Of a stretch of 64,000 nt of DNA, positions 60,379-64,000 are shown one piece after another. Below the pieces are notes generated by a model. It did no database searches, had not been told where the DNA came from, and was given only the letters and a program-made list of their open reading frames with translations. Source of the stretch: Streptomyces griseorubiginosus (GTDB taxonomy: Bacteria > Actinomycetota > Actinomycetes > Streptomycetales > Streptomycetaceae); the NCBI RefSeq assembly GCF_001514195.1, contig NZ_KQ948734.1:933051-997050 (forward strand). Direction: 5' to 3'. Both the position numbers and the translations under genes were made by a program. The first letter of the stretch is position 1. Every line of letters begins with the position of its first letter.

Positions 60379-61763
60379 AGTCGTACAAGGTCTCCGTCTG
60401 GAAGATCTCGGTCAACAAGACCACCAAGAAACTGACCTACCTCGTGCGCTGGGTTGTCGATGGTCAGCCGTTCAGCGAGTCGTACAAGACCAAGGCGCTG
60501 GCCGACCGCTTCCGCGCCAAGCTGGTGCGGGCGCTCGACAAGGGTGAGCCGTTCGACACCGTCACCGGTCTGCCCGACTCGCTGCGTGGCGGCAAAGCTG
60601 CCTTGTCGTTCCTCGACCTGGCGGTGAAGTACGTGGATGCCCGTTGGGCGGAGGCGTCGGCCAAGCAGCGGGACAGCATGACGGACGCGTTGGCGACGGT
60701 CGTCCCCGTCCTTGTGAAGCCGGGACGTGGGCGGCCCGCTCCCGAGGTTCTCCGTCGGGCGCTGCGGTCGTACGTCCTGCCCGTCCCCCGTAGGGAGCGG
60801 GAGCGGCCGGAGGAGATTGACGCGGCGGTGCGCTGGATCGAGAAGGCGTCGCTTCCGATGGGAGAGCTGCAAGAGATCGCCCGTGTGCATGAGCTGATCG
60901 ATGCGCTGGGGCGGAGGCTGGACGGGAAGCCCGCGGCGACCCAGACGTACCGGCGACGGCGAGCCGTGGTCTTCAACGCACTTGAGTTCGCGGTTGAGCT
61001 CGAACACCTGCCCTCCAACCCGCTGAGCCGAGTTCGGCGCAAGCGGGGGAAGCGGGCTGTGCAGGAGGTCGACCGCCGAGTGGTGGTCAATCCTCGGCAG
61101 GCTCGGGAGCTCCTGACCGCGCTCACGTACGTGGGCGGCTACGACCGAGCGAGCGGCCGGCGCCTGCGGGCGTTCTTCGCGTGCCTGTACTACGCGGCCA
61201 TGCGACCGGGGGAGGCGCTGGGGCTTCGGCGTTCCGACTGCACCCTTCCGGCGTCGGGTTGGGGCCGTATCGAATTGGCGGAGACTCGTCCCACGGCAGG
61301 TAAGGCGTGGACCGACTCCGGCGAGGCTCACGATCGGCGCGGACTGAAGCAGCGGGCCCATGGTGAGGTGCGCATCGTGCCGGTACCGCCTCCATTGGTG
61401 CGGCTGCTCCGCGAGCACTTGAAGGAGTTCGGTACGGCGAAGGACGGGCGGCTGTTCTTCAGCGAGCGGGGCAACGTGATCGCCGCCTCGTCGTACTCGC
61501 GGGCGTGGAAACAGGCCCGGGAATTGGCCCTGGTCCCCGATCAGGTCTCCTCGGTCCTGGCCTTCCGGCCCTACGACCTCCGCCATGCGGGCGTCTCCCA
61601 GTGGCTCAACTCCGGTGTTCCGGCACCGGAGGTCGCCGCTCGCGCCGGCCACTCGGTGGACGTCCTTCTGAAGATCTACGCCAAGTGCATTGACGGCCAG
61701 GAGAAGGAGATGAACGACCGGATCATGCAGGGCCTGGGGGAGGGGGACGATCTCATGGACTGA
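60375..61763 (+). CDS. int: Tyrosine site-specific integrase
   Basis: The predicted protein has 462 residues. An N-terminal arm-binding domain (WKISVNKTTKKLTYLVRWVV) and SAM-like core domain precede the catalytic domain with Arg in YYAAMRPGEALGL, box II YDLRHAGVSQWLN (with Tyr for the usual first His, normal in actinobacterial members), GHSVDV, and the nucleophile Tyr in LLKIYAKCIDG. It lies about 200 bp from attR, as expected. It should integrate the element at the tRNA-Arg anticodon-loop to 3' end region. Confidence 0.95.
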   Translation: MKSYKVSVWKISVNKTTKKLTYLVRWVVDGQPFSESYKTKALADRFRAKLVRALDKGEPFDTVTGLPDSLRGGKAALSFLDLAVKYVDARWAEASAKQRDSMTDALATVVPVLVKPGRGRPAPEVLRRALRSYVLPVPRRERERPEEIDAAVRWIEKASLPMGELQEIARVHELIDALGRRLDGKPAATQTYRRRRAVVFNALEFAVELEHLPSNPLSRVRRKRGKRAVQEVDRRVVVNPRQARELLTALTYVGGYDRASGRRLRAFFACLYYAAMRPGEALGLRRSDCTLPASGWGRIELAETRPTAGKAWTDSGEAHDRRGLKQRAHGEVRIVPVPPPLVRLLREHLKEFGTAKDGRLFFSERGNVIAASSYSRAWKQARELALVPDQVSSVLAFRPYDLRHAGVSQWLNSGVPAPEVAARAGHSVDVLLKIYAKCIDGQEKEMNDRIMQGLGEGDDLMD

Positions 61764-61958
61764 CACGACCACATGACCTATGAACGGGAGCCCCCGGCCG
61801 CCTCCGGTCCGGGGCTCCGGTCCGTCCACAGGTGGTCCACAGGGCTACGCTCAGAGGTCCACGGAACGCCTTCTGACCTGCCGCGAAGCCCTTTAAGATC
61901 AACACGCCATTACAACGTGATCACTGGCAAACGGCTGCTTTCGGCGGCATCCCCCTGC

Positions 61959-62066
61959 ACATACGCGAAGACCCCGGCCTCAGCGTTTCCGCTGGTGACG
62001 GGGTCTTTGGGCACCTTATACAGGGTGCCCCCGGCAGGATTCGAACCTGCGCACACGGCTCCGGAG
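61959..62066 (-). repeat. attR: right direct repeat within tRNA-Arg
   Basis: This repeat matches 42646-42753 with three mismatches. The perfect core 62022-62066 covers tRNA-Arg from anticodon-loop position 32 to the 3' end. Here the tRNA 5' half continues intact to 62097, so the element restores the gene on integration. Confidence 0.93.
61968..62007 (-). terminator. Terminator of the tRNA-Arg gene
   Basis: AAGACCCCG at 61968-61976 pairs with CGGGGTCTT at 61999-62007. It lies just downstream of the tRNA on the minus strand. The same hairpin is present in attL at 42655-42694. Confidence 0.8.
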
Positions 62067-62097
62067 GCCGTTGCTCTATCCCCTGAGCTACGGGGGC
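62026..62097 (-). tRNA. tRNA-Arg (anticodon CCG)
   Basis: The 72-nt gene folds into a cloverleaf: acceptor stem GCCCCCG/CGGGGGC with discriminator A, D arm with GCTC and GAGC, anticodon stem ACGGC/GCCGT with loop CTCCGGA giving anticodon CCG at positions 34-36 (62062-62064), and T arm with GGTTCGAATCC. No CCA is encoded. It reads CGG codons and serves as the AICE integration site. Confidence 0.96.
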
Positions 62098-62251
62098 GTG
62101 TCGGGTGTGAGGTGGTGGCTCGCGGCGACGGGTAGAACACTACCAGCTTCGTCGGGGTGATCAGGAACGGGTTTCCTGGGAGCGCGGGCTCCCGCGGGTG
62201 GAAGTGGGGAAAAGCCGGACGCGGTGGCCGGTCCGCACCTACTCTCGAGTT

Positions 62252-62722
62252 GTGCCAGGCGCGTCGGGTCGGGTGCTTGTTGTGGACGACAACAAGGTCA
62301 TCCGGCAGTTGATCAGGGTCAATCTCGAGCTGGAGGGTCTCGAGGTCGTGACCGCGGCCGACGGCGTCGAGTGTCTGGATGTCGTTCACCAGGTGCAGCC
62401 CGATGTCGTGACCCTCGATGTGGTCATGCCTCGACTGGACGGTCTGCGGACCGCCGCGCAGCTGCGCTCCGACCCCCGCACCGCCCACCTTCCCCTCGCC
62501 ATCGTCAGCGCCTGTACCCAGCACGAGGTCGACAGCGGTCTCGACGTCGGCGTCGACGCCTTCCTCGCCAAGCCCTTCGAGCCCGCCGAACTCGTCCGGC
62601 TGGTAAGGCAGTTGATGGAAGGCGCGGAGCGAGCGCGCACCGAGCAGGGGGACGGCGGTTCCCTTGTCGGGCCCGTCCTCGGGGGTGGCGACGCCGAGCG
62701 CGTCCGTCAGCACGGCGGCTGA
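62252..62722 (+). CDS. Single-domain response regulator
   Basis: The predicted protein has 156 residues with one receiver domain: RVLVVDDNKVIRQLIRVNLELEGLEVVTAADG with the acidic pair, the phospho-acceptor Asp in DVVTLDVVMPRLDGL, the switch Ser/Thr region AIVSACTQ and the Lys in FLAKPFEPAEL. There is no output domain, only a disordered tail. The GTG start at 62252 is set by the family N terminus; the ribosome site is weak. No kinase is adjacent. It lies between tRNA-Arg and the nrtL gene. Confidence 0.9.
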   Translation: MPGASGRVLVVDDNKVIRQLIRVNLELEGLEVVTAADGVECLDVVHQVQPDVVTLDVVMPRLDGLRTAAQLRSDPRTAHLPLAIVSACTQHEVDSGLDVGVDAFLAKPFEPAELVRLVRQLMEGAERARTEQGDGGSLVGPVLGGGDAERVRQHGG

Positions 62723-62905
62723 GGAGCTGCGCGAGGGCACACGCGCCGCGCCCCGGGGTTCTTCCGTATCCCCGGCCCCCGGCCCCCGGCACCCACCCGT
62801 GGTCCCTCGCCCCCGGCACCCACCCGCGCCCCCCGCCGTCCACATGCCGGAACCCCGCCCAATCCCGCTCGCCTACCCACCCCCCTCCTCCCATACGCTG
62901 GTCCC

Positions 62906-64000
62906 GTGACCCCCGTCGAGCTCTCCCGTACCGTGCTGCGCGCGGTGCGTCGTGCTGTCGATGACGGGGAACTGGACGTGGGCGTGCCGGCCGCGGTGAA
63001 GGTGACGCCTCCCGGGCCCGGTGGCTGTGGTGACTACGCCACCAGCCTCGCCCTTCAGCTCGCCGGTCCCGCCGGGCAGCCGCCGCTTCGGGTCGCCGAG
63101 ATTCTGCGCACGCGTCTCCTCCACAGCGACGGCATCGGCGATGTCGTCGTCACCGGGCCCGGGTTCCTCAACATCAGCCTTCAGGGGGAGGGGAGCCAGG
63201 CCGCCCTCGTCCGGGAGATCCTCGAGGCCGGGGAGCGGTACGGGCACGTCGAACGGCCCACCGGGCAGCTCGTTCAGCTGCACGCGCCCCACGAGGTCCG
63301 CGCCGTCGTCGTCATGGACGCCCTCGCCCGCGTCCTGCGCTCCCAGGGCGCCCTCGTCCGCACCAGCTGCGCGAGCCGTCCCGAGCCCGATTGGGCACAG
63401 GCCCTCGGCGCCCACGTCGATGCCCACGGCCCCCTCGAAGCTCCTGTCCGCCGCGACGCCCACGGCACCCCCGAAGTCCCGGCCCCCGTCGGCGCCCACG
63501 GCCTCCAAGGAGCTCCCGCCGGCCCCGACGCCCACCGCATCCAAGGAGCCCCCGCCCGCCTCGACGCCCACGGCACCCCCGAAGCCCCAGCCCCCGTCGA
63601 CGCCCACGGCCCCCAAGGAGCCCCCACCCGCCCCGGCGCCCCCAACGCCCACGGCACCCCCGACACCCCCACCCCCCTCCACATCACCCTGCGCCCCGTC
63701 CCCGCCACCCCCGACCCCACCCCCCTCGGCCGTGACGCCGCCCGCTGGGCCCTGCTCCACCCGGCCGCCCACGACCGCCCCCGCGTCACCGCCGACCACC
63801 TGGTCCAGCGCGAGAGCAACCCCCTCTTCCGCGTCCGTTACGCCCACGCCCGCACCCGGGCCCTCAGTCGCAACGCCGCCGACCTGGGCTTCCACGCCGA
63901 GCCCGGCCCTCTGGAAACACCGGCCCCCGGCATCCCGGCACGGGACACCCGCACCCAACCCCCCACCGCCCACCCTCCGACCCCCCTCCTCACCACCCCC
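62906..64000 (+). CDS. nrtL: ArgS-related anticodon-binding protein NrtL (partial, 3' end missing)
   Basis: A frame without stops runs from GTG 62906 past the window edge (365 codons seen). The N terminus (TPVELSRTVLRAVRRAVDDGEL, then GDYATSLALQLAGPAGQPP, VTGPGFLNISL) matches the N-terminal domain of arginyl-tRNA synthetases, and the later RDAARWALLHPAAHDRP, then QRESNPLFRVRYAHARTRAL, matches the ArgS helical region. The HIGH-type catalytic motif is missing (QLHAPHEVRAVVVMDALARVL in its place), as in NrtL proteins. An insertion with about seven DAHG-x-EAP-like repeats (63419 to about 63675) separates the parts. Its role is unknown. Confidence 0.82.
   Translation, partial: MTPVELSRTVLRAVRRAVDDGELDVGVPAAVKVTPPGPGGCGDYATSLALQLAGPAGQPPLRVAEILRTRLLHSDGIGDVVVTGPGFLNISLQGEGSQAALVREILEAGERYGHVERPTGQLVQLHAPHEVRAVVVMDALARVLRSQGALVRTSCASRPEPDWAQALGAHVDAHGPLEAPVRRDAHGTPEVPAPVGAHGLQGAPAGPDAHRIQGAPARLDAHGTPEAPAPVDAHGPQGAPTRPGAPNAHGTPDTPTPLHITLRPVPATPDPTPLGRDAARWALLHPAAHDRPRVTADHLVQRESNPLFRVRYAHARTRALSRNAADLGFHAEPGPLETPAPGIPARDTRTQPPTAHPPTPLLTTP
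63419..63675 (+). repeat. Degenerate DAHG repeats inside nrtL
   Basis: Seven units of 11-15 residues, each starting D/G/N-AH-G/R and continuing with x-EAP or x-GAP-like residues, are coded by repeated GACGCCCACGGC strings. They interrupt the ArgS-like fold and are probably disordered. Confidence 0.85.

Larger units (their letters stand above)
42709..62066. mobile_element. pSAM2-like actinomycete integrative and conjugative element (AICE)
   Basis: The segment of about 19.4 kb is bounded by direct repeats at 42646-42753 and 61959-62066, the right one lying in an intact tRNA-Arg(CCG). It carries the full AICE core in the usual order: GntR regulator, small conserved gene, FtsK-like translocase, Spd-like membrane protein, RepSA-type initiator, Xis, Int next to att. 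The left half holds cargo: an APH-like kinase, an HTH/TPR regulator, Prim-Pol-like genes and a type I restriction system. All core genes are open, so the element may still excise and transfer. From memory, S. coelicolor carries an AICE at a tRNA-Arg gene in a similar neighbourhood; this was not checked. Confidence 0.93.

Overview
The window is high-GC actinobacterial DNA and most likely comes from a Streptomyces chromosome. GTG and TTG starts are frequent, third codon positions are strongly G/C, and the gene set is typically streptomycete: a conservon (nitrate-sensor-like kinase, roadblock, DUF742, small GTPase), an HspR-type operator in front of lon, Ku next to a stand-alone LigD polymerase, an ArgS-related NrtL protein, and a pSAM2-like integrative element in a tRNA gene.

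Layout. Positions 1-42.6 kb and 62.1-64 kb look like resident chromosome. In order they hold: the 3' end of an unknown gene; two GNAT acetyltransferases; lon with a HAIR-like operator; a secreted GH25 muramidase; a MarR regulator; a PP2C-like phosphatase; a five-gene conservon operon ending in a StyA-like flavin monooxygenase; a secreted NlpC/P60 hydrolase; a TetR regulator coupled to a small protein; a GNAT; two divergent ferritin-like diiron proteins; a membrane-anchored protein; a DUF3291 protein; an FtsW/RodA plus class B PBP pair; a secreted SH3-like protein; a lipoprotein plus histidine kinase pair with no response regulator; a dual-specificity phosphatase; a NERD-like protein; ligD(pol) and ku; a cyclophilin; a SigE-family sigma factor with a membrane partner, divergent from a Pro/Ser repeat secreted protein; an acyltransferase; a leucine-rich-repeat protein; a sigma factor, membrane protein and subtilisin operon; and a divergent XRE/SDR pair.

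From about 42.7 to 62.07 kb lies a 19.4 kb actinomycete integrative and conjugative element (AICE) inserted into the 3' half of a tRNA-Arg(CCG) gene. Direct repeats of about 108 bp (42646-42753 and 61959-62066) mark its ends and include a second copy of the tRNA terminator. The right-hand core reads GntR regulator (KorSA type), small conserved protein, FtsK-like DNA translocase, small Spd-like membrane protein, two small proteins, RepSA-type initiator, excisionase and tyrosine integrase, mostly in overlapping or tightly spaced order. Two palindromic operators sit upstream of the GntR gene, and a 146-bp nested inverted repeat lies just downstream of it. The left cargo holds an APH-like kinase, an HTH/TPR regulator whose expected start codon reads GTC, a Prim-Pol-like protein with two tandem 106-aa paralogues, and a complete type I restriction-modification operon (hsdM-hsdS-hsdR) ending in a YgjP-type zinc metalloprotease gene. 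The restriction operon looks less GC-biased than its surroundings, which suggests a separate origin.

The right flank resumes with the intact tRNA-Arg, a single-domain response regulator and an nrtL gene that runs off the window and carries an unusual repeat-rich insertion. All identifications rest on reading motifs and gene order; no database search was possible.
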